64,000 bases of DNA from Acidimicrobiia bacterium. Its GTDB lineage: Bacteria; Acidobacteriota; Vicinamibacteria; Vicinamibacterales; SCN-69-37. The notes under the pieces were generated by a model, which saw nothing but the letters and a program-made list of their open reading frames with translations, was not told the DNA's origin and ran no database searches. Both the position numbers and the translations under genes were made by a program. The DNA is taken from positions 62,001 through 126,000 of the forward strand of contig VFZF01000005.1 of assembly GCA_016871335.1 (NCBI GenBank). The letters are read 5' to 3'. This document shows, piece after piece, positions 54,988 to 61,994 of the stretch; position 1 is the stretch's first letter, and each line of letters opens with the position of its first letter.

Positions 54988-57077
54988 CAGCGACGCACAC
55001 TCGTACGACGATAGAGCGTGCGATAGTCCTCAGCCGTGCCAAGAATCTTCTTCACGTAGCCCTGCGTTTCCGGAAACGGAATGCTGTCCACGAACTCATC
55101 CCGATCGAGTCCGGGACGTTCTGCCAGCCAGCGATCAACCCGATTTTCGCCGGCGTTGTAGGCGGCGAGCGCCGCAGCCACGTTGCCGTTAAACCGGCGG
55201 ACCAGATCTGCAAAATACTGTGTGCCGAGCCGGACGTTGATTTCCGGCCGCGTGAGACTCGCCGTCGAGAACGGACGAATGTCCAGCTGCCTGGCAACGC
55301 GTGCGCCGGTGGTGGGCAGAATCTGCATCAACCCCCACGCGTTGGCCGCCGATCGGATTTTCGGATCAAAGGTCGATTCCTGCGCCATGAGCGCCGCAAT
55401 CACAAACGGATCGAGATCGTGACGGTCGGCGTGGGTCTGAATCAGATCCCAGTAATCGAGCGGAAAGATCACCGTGAGAATCTCGCGCGGCAGCACCTCG
55501 CTGCCGTCGGCCAGATACTGCGGATACGCGCGCTTCATCGCGTTGATCGCCGGCCGGAACTCGCCCTTGCGATACAGCGCAAATCCCAGCGTGGCCTCCA
55601 GCAGCGGCGTCGTGCCTTCGTCACGTTGCGCACGACGAATCTCCCCAATCGCATCGTCCCACAGCTGCGCGGAGAGCAGTGACTGGATGACGGATGCGAT
55701 GGTGGGTGCGGGCCCTGGTTCAAACACAAGCGGCGCCTCGCGGCGCGCGCGTTCGATCGGCCCAGCACCAGGGGGACGCGTCGCGGCCAGCAATGTCTCT
55801 CGCCCGCGGGCGGCCTCGCGGCCGTAGTACGAATTCCCGTAGTCGGCAATCGTCTGGTCGTACCCGGCGATGGCCTGATCAACACGGCCCAGCCGCTCAT
55901 GTGCGCGGGCCGCCCAGTACACCCACCCCGACCGGTAGTCGGCGCGGCGCAGGCCCACCGCGGCGCTCTCGAAGAGTCGAATCGTCAGGTCGTAGTTCCC
56001 GGTCGAGAAGGCCCACCATCCGGCCTTCCACGCCGCTCGACCGGCGAAGGTCCCCGTGGGAAACCGATCGTACTGCTCGGTGAATACGGTTGCCGCCTTG
56101 TCGTCGGCGTTCGTGAGGATGTAGTGCGTGCCGAGGTCGTTCAGCGCAGCTTCGGCCCAGGCGGCCGTGGGCTCACGGTCCACAAAGCTGCGGACGGCAG
56201 CGACGTATTCGGCGTGGCGTCCCTGCTCTCGAATGACACCCAACGCGAAGTATTCTGCTTCATCACGACGCGCCGCTGACACCCCGTGACGCGCCATGTA
56301 GACACGCAGCGCTTCGCGCGCCGCGGGCCAGCGCTTCTGGTGATAGTCCAGTTGGGCCAGCCGCAGCGCGACGAGATCGCGATCGTCGCCGGTCACCACG
56401 AGGCGCGCGGCGTCATAGGCTTTGCGCGCGTCCACCCAGCGGCTCGCGCGGAACAACGCCTCGGCCCGGGCCAGTTCGCGCACCGAGGCCGCCCCCTTCG
56501 GCAGCTCGGCGGCCGCCTGTGCCGCTTCATTGGACAGGGGATAGTCGTAGTAGACCCTGGCAAACGCCGCGGCTGCCCGATCCTTCTGTCCGAGTTGCTG
56601 CGCGGCCACCGCCGACCGATACACGGCCTGCACCAGGGTGGACGACGGAAGATCGACGAGGGCGTCGAGTGCCTTCGCGGCTGCGGACCAGTCTGCGGTG
56701 GCCTCGGCCGCATCAGCCGCGAGCCCCAAGGCCCGTTCCTTCAGGTAGTTGGTCGAGGCGGCCGAAAGGGCGGCGGCGGCTGAAGCCGCCGCGTCGGCGG
56801 TGCGCCCCTGCGCGAGTTCCGCACGTCCCTGATGCACCCGCACATAGGCGCCAATCACGGCGTCGGACGCGCCGGCCCTCAGGGCCGGCAGCGCGGCGTC
56901 AGCCTTTCCGTTCGCCAGCTGCGTCAGAGCCGTCGCCAGGGGCGTCGGCTGAGTGGGGATGCCCTGGGGCACGAGCCAGTACGGCACCGCCGCCGACGTC
57001 GGCGATTCGGGCCAGCCAAACACGAGGCCCGCCACAAGCAATAGTCCGCCGGCGAGTCCGCGCGCCAATTGAGTCAT
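54987..57077 (-). CDS. Soluble lytic murein transglycosylase (Slt70-type)
   Basis: 696 residues. Signal segment (GLAGGLLLVAGLVFGW), a long superhelix of TPR-like helical pairs (about 60-520: VRVHQGRAELAQGRTADAAA, YWAARAHERLGRVDQAIAGY) and a C-terminal SLT domain with the catalytic Glu in ALMAQESTFDPKIRSAANAW, GLMQILPTTGARVA and AALAAYNAGENRVDRWL. Such enzymes cleave the MurNAc-GlcNAc bond with 1,6-anhydro formation in the periplasm. Minus-strand GACAAT ends 5 nt before the ATG. Confidence 0.93.
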   Translation of the reverse strand: MTQLARGLAGGLLLVAGLVFGWPESPTSAAVPYWLVPQGIPTQPTPLATALTQLANGKADAALPALRAGASDAVIGAYVRVHQGRAELAQGRTADAAASAAAALSAASTNYLKERALGLAADAAEATADWSAAAKALDALVDLPSSTLVQAVYRSAVAAQQLGQKDRAAAAFARVYYDYPLSNEAAQAAAELPKGAASVRELARAEALFRASRWVDARKAYDAARLVVTGDDRDLVALRLAQLDYHQKRWPAAREALRVYMARHGVSAARRDEAEYFALGVIREQGRHAEYVAAVRSFVDREPTAAWAEAALNDLGTHYILTNADDKAATVFTEQYDRFPTGTFAGRAAWKAGWWAFSTGNYDLTIRLFESAAVGLRRADYRSGWVYWAARAHERLGRVDQAIAGYDQTIADYGNSYYGREAARGRETLLAATRPPGAGPIERARREAPLVFEPGPAPTIASVIQSLLSAQLWDDAIGEIRRAQRDEGTTPLLEATLGFALYRKGEFRPAINAMKRAYPQYLADGSEVLPREILTVIFPLDYWDLIQTHADRHDLDPFVIAALMAQESTFDPKIRSAANAWGLMQILPTTGARVARQLDIRPFSTASLTRPEINVRLGTQYFADLVRRFNGNVAAALAAYNAGENRVDRWLAERPGLDRDEFVDSIPFPETQGYVKKILGTAEDYRTLYRRTSVRR

Positions 57078-57086
57078 GTCTGATTG

Positions 57087-57298
57087 TCAGTTGAGTCGGG
57101 CCAGAACTTCAACCGTCCTGACCGACGTGATGTTCTCGAGGCACACGGCCGCGTGACGGGCCGGCAAACTACGGTGGGCATAGACGAGGAAGGTGTGGCG
57201 GTCGCCGTTCCCACGTGCAGGACCTTGCCGACGAAGATGGCGTCTGTGGTCCACGCGGACTCACACGCCACGATGGGCCCGATGCAGGAACAGGCCAT
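57087..57298 (-). pseudogene. Remnant of a secreted CSC-type (NTR-like) protein, frameshifted
   Basis: From 57298 the minus strand reads MACSCIGPIVACESAWTTDA then IFVGKVLHVG, the N-terminal CxCxxP...ADAVFVGxV pattern of secreted NTR/TIMP-like proteins. The signal peptide is missing. In the next frame the sequence continues VGNGDRHTFLVYAHRSLPAR and AAVCLENITSVRTVEVLARL to a stop at 57087, which looks like the family's C-terminal end. The two halves need a frame change near 57210, and the middle of the domain is deleted. I read it as a decayed gene lying between slt and tmRNA. Confidence 0.6.
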
Positions 57299-57331
57299 CT
57301 GTTAAGCTGTCTGCAGCGATTGTGTTCTTGT

Positions 57332-57685
57332 GGGGGCGTCACGGCTTCGACGGGGGCAAGGGATCGCGGGTAGCATGCCGAGCCACTCTCCATCCGACTC
57401 GTGAATCCGGCGGAGAAACACTGCAACTGCGGATACGCAGCTCGCACTCGCGGCTTAATTAACCGCGACGTGTCCCCTCGTCAGCCTGCGGGCGGGGGAG
57501 ACACGCCATTCAGCAGGCTGGTTCACTGATGCGTCCGGCATCAGAGGACGAGACTTCACGGACTAGCGGCCGTCACGTTCGTCGGGCTTCGATGACGGTC
57601 GCGAAACTCTAAGTCCGACTACGCATGTAGACACCGGCGACGACAGGCCTTTCGGACGCGGGTTCGACTCCCGCCGCCTCCACCA
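57332..57685 (+). ncRNA. ssrA: Transfer-messenger RNA (tmRNA)
   Basis: Begins GGGGGCGTCACGGCTTCGAC and ends with a T-arm GGTTCGACTCCCGCC, acceptor CGCCTCC and encoded ACCA; acceptor pairing GGGGGCG/CGCCTCC with one G-T. The tag frame is 57429-57458: GCG GAT ACG CAG CTC GCA CTC GCG GCT TAA, giving ADTQLALAA, a normal proteolysis tag ending LAA. One-piece, 354 nt. It rescues stalled ribosomes with SmpB. Confidence 0.97.
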
Positions 57686-57735
57686 ACAAAAAAAGCCCGG
57701 GCTGTGCCCGGGCTTTTTTTGTTGGTGGAGGCGGC
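57673..57735. terminator. Perfect 30-bp inverted repeat containing the tmRNA 3' end and terminator
   Basis: Left arm 57673-57702, loop TGT, right arm 57706-57735, with no mismatch. The inner part is an ordinary terminator (AAAAAAA GCCCGGGC / GCCCGGGC TTTTTTT) working in both directions. The outer part repeats the last 13 nt of tmRNA (GCCGCCTCCACCA) in reverse complement. A terminator alone would not need the outer arms. Confidence 0.9.
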
Positions 57736-57824
57736 CGACTCAGGCACGCGCCTGCCGGTTGATGTACCAACTCGCCTGCTAGTCTCGTTCGGACGATGGC
57801 ACCGTCGTCGTCATGGACAGCAAC

Positions 57825-57866
57825 TTGACTTATACACATCTTTCCTCGATTCTTACACATCGAGGA
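57825..57866 (+). promoter_or_regulatory. vapBC promoter/operator
   Basis: TTGACT (57825-57830) is a good -35. A perfect inverted repeat TCCTCGAT (57843-57850) / ATCGAGGA (57859-57866) lies just before vapB, overlapping a TACACATC direct repeat. Antitoxin-toxin complexes usually bind such palindromes to repress their own operon. Confidence 0.6.
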
Positions 57867-57869
57867 ATT

Positions 57870-58076
57870 ATGCGGACCAACATCGATATCAGCGATGACT
57901 TGATGGACGAAGCCATCCGGGTGAGTGGCGAACCGACCAAACGCGCGGTTGTTGAGAGGGCGCTGCGGCTGCTGATTGAGACACACGGTCAGGCAGGGTT
58001 CCGGCAGTTGAAAGGCAAGGTCGCCTGGAAGGGCGACCTCTCCGCGAGCCGGCAGGGTCGGGTCGCACGAGCCTGA
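57870..58076 (+). CDS. vapB: VapB-type antitoxin
   Basis: 68 residues. The N-terminus MRTNIDISDDLMDEAIRVSG, then EPTKRAVVERALRLLI is the ribbon-helix-helix pattern of VapB antitoxins paired with PIN toxins; the C-terminal half (FRQLKGKVAWKGDLSAS) would thread into the toxin active site. GAGGAATT before the ATG can serve as ribosome site. One base separates it from vapC. Confidence 0.92.
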   Translation: MRTNIDISDDLMDEAIRVSGEPTKRAVVERALRLLIETHGQAGFRQLKGKVAWKGDLSASRQGRVARA

Positions 58077-58077
58077 C

Positions 58078-58479
58078 GTGGTCATCGTCGACACCACGGC
58101 CTTGATCGACTACCTGGCGGGAACGCCGTCGCCGCAGGCAGAGTGGCTCGAACGCGAGATGACGACGCGCCGGCTGGGCCTGCTCGATCTGATGGTGTGC
58201 GAAGTGCTGCAGGGAGTCGGAAACGACAGGCAGGCAACGGCGGTGCTGGCTGGTCTGAAACGGTTTGAGATCTTCGATACTGGCGGCGTCGATCTCGCCG
58301 TGGCCGCTGCGGCCAACTACCGCTTGCTGAGAGCACGCGGCCGCACCGTGCGCAAGACGATCGACACGGTGATCGCCACGTTCTGCATCCGCGGCGGGCA
58401 TGCTCTGCTCCACAACGACAAGGACTTTGACGCGTTCGAGGAGCACCTGCGGCTGCAGGTAGTTCGACCGGATGCGTGA
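58078..58479 (+). CDS. vapC: VapC-type PIN-domain toxin ribonuclease
   Basis: 133 residues, GTG start. PIN acidic positions are visible: VIVDTTALIDYL (first Asp), LMVCEVLQGV (Glu), KTIDTVIATFCI (Asp) and LLHNDKDFDAFEE (Asp pair). VapC toxins are Mg-dependent RNases that cut initiator tRNA or rRNA and are neutralised by VapB. Position close to tmRNA is a usual landing area for accessory genes. Confidence 0.93.
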   Translation: MVIVDTTALIDYLAGTPSPQAEWLEREMTTRRLGLLDLMVCEVLQGVGNDRQATAVLAGLKRFEIFDTGGVDLAVAAAANYRLLRARGRTVRKTIDTVIATFCIRGGHALLHNDKDFDAFEEHLRLQVVRPDA

Positions 58480-58496
58480 CTGTGGAACAATCAGTC

Positions 58497-59267
58497 ATGC
58501 TTTTGTGGACGGTGTCGGCGCTGCTGGTGGCAGTGTCTGGAGGCGGCGGTGTCCGTGCGGATGGGATGGACGCCTGGATGCAGCTGCACGAGCGCACCCG
58601 TCTGGCCTTTGAGACGGCGAGACCCGGCAGCCCGGCTGAAGGGCCCGCCATCGTCGTAGGGTTCACCGGTGGCCAGCAAAAAGCCACCAGCCTCTCGTCC
58701 GGAGTCGTGCAAGTGCGCAAGGCCGTCGACGAACGCTATGCAGACCGTCCCGACCTCACGACGGTGACTTACAACAACCGGGAGTGGCGCCGGGCTGCCG
58801 AGACAGTGCTGGCGCACGTGCGATCCACAGGCGCGGCCCCGGTCATCGTGGTGTACGGACACAGCCTTGGCGGCGGCAGTGTCACAAAGTTCGCACGCGA
58901 GCTCGAACGGGCCGGAGTGGACGTGACACTCGCCGTGTATGTCGACGCGGTGGGCATCCGGAATCCGAGGGTCCCGGGCAATGTGCGGTTTGCTGTCAAC
59001 TTCTACCAGCGTGGCGGACCGTTACGCGGCTTCCCCTTCCGGGGCAAACGTGTCCTGGTGCTGGAGGATGCCAGCCGCACGGAGACCCTCGGCAACCTCC
59101 ACATCAAACCGGTCACGCCCCGATCCGGCTGGCACTGGAACCTCATCCAGCCACTGCTCTACCGGCAGCACCACCGTATCGGCCACGATGTGCGACTCCA
59201 GAACTACATCGTGGACGTCCTGTCGATCAGCCTGCTCGGAGAAGAAGGAGTGTATCCGATCCCCTAG
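58497..59267 (+). CDS. Exported alpha/beta-hydrolase (lipase-like)
   Basis: 256 residues from ATG at 58497, chosen because it opens a signal peptide (LLWTVSALLVAVSGGGGVRA); GTG at 58476 adds only seven residues and overlaps vapC. The nucleophile elbow is VIVVYGHSLGGGSVTKFARE (GHSLGG). An Asp follows in AVYVDAVGIRNP and a His in HWNLIQPLLYRQH or HHRIGH could complete the triad. The lack of a clear lid suggests an esterase. It overlaps the LACTB-like gene convergently by 4 bp. Confidence 0.75.
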   Translation: MLLWTVSALLVAVSGGGGVRADGMDAWMQLHERTRLAFETARPGSPAEGPAIVVGFTGGQQKATSLSSGVVQVRKAVDERYADRPDLTTVTYNNREWRRAAETVLAHVRSTGAAPVIVVYGHSLGGGSVTKFARELERAGVDVTLAVYVDAVGIRNPRVPGNVRFAVNFYQRGGPLRGFPFRGKRVLVLEDASRTETLGNLHIKPVTPRSGWHWNLIQPLLYRQHHRIGHDVRLQNYIVDVLSISLLGEEGVYPIP

Positions 59268-60445
59268 GTTCCCTCTGCAAACGCCCGAGCGACGGCCAAC
59301 GCCACTGACTTCATATCTGCGAATGACATGTTCGTGGTCACCGCCACCACAAACCCGCGGTCGGGGAACGTCAGGAACGAGGTCGAGGCCCCTTCGATAG
59401 TACGGCTGGCATGCCCCACGACCCGCATCTGCCCACCGGCCAGTTCGACCGTCTCGAGCATCCAGCCGAGGCCGTACTGCGTGCTTTCGCCCGACATCAA
59501 TGTTTGTGGCGACTGCAGCAGTTCGACTGTCGCGGGCTGCAGAAGCATGGAACTCGACAGCGCAAACGCAAACCGGACGAGGTCGGACGGCGTGGAGAGA
59601 AACGCGCCGCCTCCGGCAAAACATGAATAATCCACGCCGGTCGTGATTTCGTCGTTGAAGTTGCCGCGGTAGTACGACGTGGCCCGGTTGGGCATGAGCT
59701 CTGTCACGTCGTCCGTGGTGGTGTCGCTCATCCCCAGCGGCTCGAAGACCTGACTGCGCATGAACCGCGAGAACGGCTCGTTCGCGACGGCTTCCACCGC
59801 TGCGCTCACCAGGACCCACCCATACGTGGAATATCGATACTCGGTGCCGGGCTCGAATAACAGCGGGTCGTCCTCGAACATTGCCAGCCCGTCCGACGCC
59901 CGCTCGCAATGCACCGACGGTTTGTCCCCCCACTCGTTGTCCCGGTAGTGGATTACGCCCCCCGTGTTCCCCATCAGCTGACGCAGCGTGACGGGCCACG
60001 CCTTCCTGGGGAACGCCGGCACGTACGCCTGAATCTCATCGTCGAGATGCAGGCGCCCCTGGTCGCGCAAGAGACCGACACCTGCAGAAGTGAGCGCCTT
60101 GGACACATGGCCGATGCGGAAGCGCGTGCGCGGGTTCACGGGCACCTGCGTCTGAAGATTCGCCCAACCGAAGCCCTCCGCCCAGACGATCTCTCCGCCG
60201 ACACCAACCGCGACGGACAACCCGGGGAGATTCTGCTCGGCGACCGCAGAACGCGCGTGCTGCCTGCCCTGCTCCGCTGCCTGGCTCCACACAGGAGCCG
60301 GCGTGACCTCCATCACCGACATCACGGTATCAGGACCGGCGTGAAGGGGCTGTTTGGTCGACAGCGCCGTGACCAATCCGACCACGGCCACAACGGCCAG
60401 CCCGGCGACGACGACGAGCGGAACGAGCCAGGTCCGGATCTTCAC
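59264..60445 (-). CDS. LACTB-like serine hydrolase (class C beta-lactamase fold) with altered catalytic Ser
   Basis: 393 residues with an N-terminal membrane segment (LVVVAGLAVVAVVGLV). The fold is clear: PGLSVAVGVGGEIVWAEGFG, FRIGHVSKALTSAGVGLL, LMGNTGGVIHYRD, YRYSTYGWVLVSAAVE, VFEPLGMSDT. The order and spacing resemble LACTB. The catalytic SxxK should read S-x-S-K, but here His stands in the first position (HVSK), and the usual HTG/KTG near the end reads GHASRT. The protein may be inactive or have changed chemistry. Coupled to the TerB-like gene by an ATGA overlap. Confidence 0.85.
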   Translation of the reverse strand: MKIRTWLVPLVVVAGLAVVAVVGLVTALSTKQPLHAGPDTVMSVMEVTPAPVWSQAAEQGRQHARSAVAEQNLPGLSVAVGVGGEIVWAEGFGWANLQTQVPVNPRTRFRIGHVSKALTSAGVGLLRDQGRLHLDDEIQAYVPAFPRKAWPVTLRQLMGNTGGVIHYRDNEWGDKPSVHCERASDGLAMFEDDPLLFEPGTEYRYSTYGWVLVSAAVEAVANEPFSRFMRSQVFEPLGMSDTTTDDVTELMPNRATSYYRGNFNDEITTGVDYSCFAGGGAFLSTPSDLVRFAFALSSSMLLQPATVELLQSPQTLMSGESTQYGLGWMLETVELAGGQMRVVGHASRTIEGASTSFLTFPDRGFVVAVTTNMSFADMKSVALAVARAFAEGT

Positions 60446-60963
60446 CCCTCCAGCCCTTTGCGAGCTTCGATGTGTGCGCCGTATTGTGCACGAATCCTGG
60501 AGAGATCGGACTGCTCAACTTTCAGCTCTCTGGCAGTTCTCGCGATTTCCGTCGCTTCCGCGTTCAGGATCTTGTGGTCGGCGGCCGCCACGGCGTGGAG
60601 ACAGTCGATCAAGGCCACGCGCTGTTCGTATGTGGTCACACGGCCGAGCTCCCGGGTGACGAGAAAATCGTCGGTGCCGCCAAACAGCAGATGCTGCGCC
60701 TTGGCCATCTGAACCGCGAGCGTGGCTTGTTCCGGCGACAATCCCGCATGGTCGCGCACGAGGCGCTCCATCGCATCAGTCTCGTCGGTCGTCACTTCAA
60801 GGTCCGCGCGGGCGATGCGACTGAGCAGGAACGCAAACGCCGCCACGTAACGAGCGCGGTCCGGCTCGAGACGGTCGAGTTCATCCGCAATGCGGCGGAT
60901 GGTCTGGCTGTCAGTGTCAACCGGGTCGCTCTTGAATCCGAGGAACTCAAAGATGGCGCGCAT
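60442..60963 (-). CDS. TerB-like protein
   Basis: 173 residues from ATG at 60963; minus-strand TAACAT (60971-60976) ends 7 nt before it. All-helical, with two copies of the acidic metal-binding pattern: LLSRIARADLEVTTDETDAM and LHAVAAADHKILNAEATEIA, as in TerB/DjlA-type domains (A-D-x-x-x-x-x-E). In other bacteria TerB domains link to tellurite resistance or membrane stress; no other ter genes are present. It precedes the LACTB-like gene in the same operon. Confidence 0.82.
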   Translation of the reverse strand: MRAIFEFLGFKSDPVDTDSQTIRRIADELDRLEPDRARYVAAFAFLLSRIARADLEVTTDETDAMERLVRDHAGLSPEQATLAVQMAKAQHLLFGGTDDFLVTRELGRVTTYEQRVALIDCLHAVAAADHKILNAEATEIARTARELKVEQSDLSRIRAQYGAHIEARKGLEG

Positions 60964-60980
60964 GTGCGACATGTTATCCG

Positions 60981-61082
60981 GTACGTAGGGCCCGCTGGGG
61001 TACGTAGGGCCCGCTGAACTGCAGCGGGCCGAACTGGCGCGCTCAAGTTCAGCGCGCCCTACATGCAGCGCGGCCTACATGC
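60981..61082. repeat. REP-like palindromic cluster (type A) between terB-like and CDF genes
   Basis: A partial unit (GTAGGGCCCGCTGGGG), then a full doublet: GGGCCCGCTGAA/CTGCAGCGGGCC and GGCGCGCTCAAG/TTCAGCGCGCC. It ends CCCTACATGCAGCGCGGCCTACATG. The second stem-loop is identical to those at 21545 and 43816. Confidence 0.88.
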
Positions 61083-61105
61083 CGGGAAGTCCGCGCCCTG
61101 AATGT

Positions 61106-61960
61106 TTACGTCCCGGGCTCGACGTGCACAAGCACGTCCGCGACCCACGACAGCCGCTCGCGGACGAGGCTGCGGACGTGGCCGGCGATCTGGTGCGAGG
61201 CGGCGACGGTCATGTCGGGATCCACCTCGATGTGCAGATCGACGTGATACGAAAACCCGGTCTTGCGCGCATAGGTCTTGTCCACGCCGCGCACACCAGT
61301 CCCCGACATGGCGACCTGCCGTATCTCAGCGATCTTGTCGTCGCTGGGCATCGTGTCCATGAGTTCCAGCGATGCATCGCGGAGCACGCGGATCCCGGTC
61401 AGCACGACGATGATGCCGACAGCGAACCCGCCGTAGTGGTCGGCCGCGAGAAAGCGCGTGTCGTACATCGCCAGGCCCACCGCCACCAAAGCGGTCGTCG
61501 CGGCGAGGATGTCTACGGTGTCGTTCCACGCATCGGCGACCAGCGCCGCGCTGGCGTGTTGCCGGCCGACACGGAACTTGAGCGTGGCCATCACCGCGCG
61601 CAGGGCGATGGCGAGCACCAGCGCCACCACCGCCATCGCTCCGGGCGCCTCGTGCCGCTCGTTGATCCCCTGCAGCGAATTCCAGCTGACGATCACGCCT
61701 GCCGCCATCAGGATCAATCCCAGGACAAACGCGCTCAGCGTCTCGACGCGGCCGTGTCCATAGGGATGCTGGGCATCGGCAGGCTTCGCGGCCAGGATGA
61801 TGCCGATCAGGACGAGCGACGACGCGAGCACGTCGCCGGCGAATTCGATGCCGGTGGCCAGCACCGACCGCGAGTTGGCACCAACGCCGACCACAATGTT
61901 GACCACCGCGAGGAGGAGGCTGGCACAGATTCCGGCAAAAGCCACGCGGCGCAGACGCAT
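61106..61960 (-). CDS. Cation diffusion facilitator (CDF) transporter, altered metal site
   Basis: 284 residues from ATG at 61960 (minus-strand CATAAT ends 6 nt before). Six membrane segments and a C-terminal ferredoxin-like domain (SYHVDLHIEVDPDMTVAASH). The membrane metal site departs from the zinc type: segment 2 reads GIEFAGDVLAS (Glu and Asp, where YiiP has Asp and Asp) and segment 5 reads VADAWNDTVDIL (Asn and Asp, where YiiP has His and Asp). Loss of the His points away from Zn(II), perhaps to Mn(II) or Fe(II). Metal choice is inference. Confidence 0.9.
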   Translation of the reverse strand: MRLRRVAFAGICASLLLAVVNIVVGVGANSRSVLATGIEFAGDVLASSLVLIGIILAAKPADAQHPYGHGRVETLSAFVLGLILMAAGVIVSWNSLQGINERHEAPGAMAVVALVLAIALRAVMATLKFRVGRQHASAALVADAWNDTVDILAATTALVAVGLAMYDTRFLAADHYGGFAVGIIVVLTGIRVLRDASLELMDTMPSDDKIAEIRQVAMSGTGVRGVDKTYARKTGFSYHVDLHIEVDPDMTVAASHQIAGHVRSLVRERLSWVADVLVHVEPGT

Positions 61961-61966
61961 GCAGCC

Positions 61967-61987
61967 ATTATGGTCCTGCGACACAAT
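61967..61987. promoter_or_regulatory. Divergent short-gap promoters (61960 minus, 61995 plus)
   Basis: Minus-strand CATAAT (61967-61972) ends 6 nt before the CDF ATG. Plus-strand CACAAT (61982-61987) ends 7 nt before the rlmN ATG. The 34-bp spacer has no room for ordinary leaders on either side. Confidence 0.4.
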
Positions 61988-61994
61988 GTGTGTA

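Noticed and set aside
57609-58097. 162-codon minus-strand frame over tmRNA end and vapB
   Set aside because: Antisense of tmRNA 3' end, terminator and vapB; the peptide LLVEAAGVEPASE is a well-known artefact of translated tRNA-like 3' ends.
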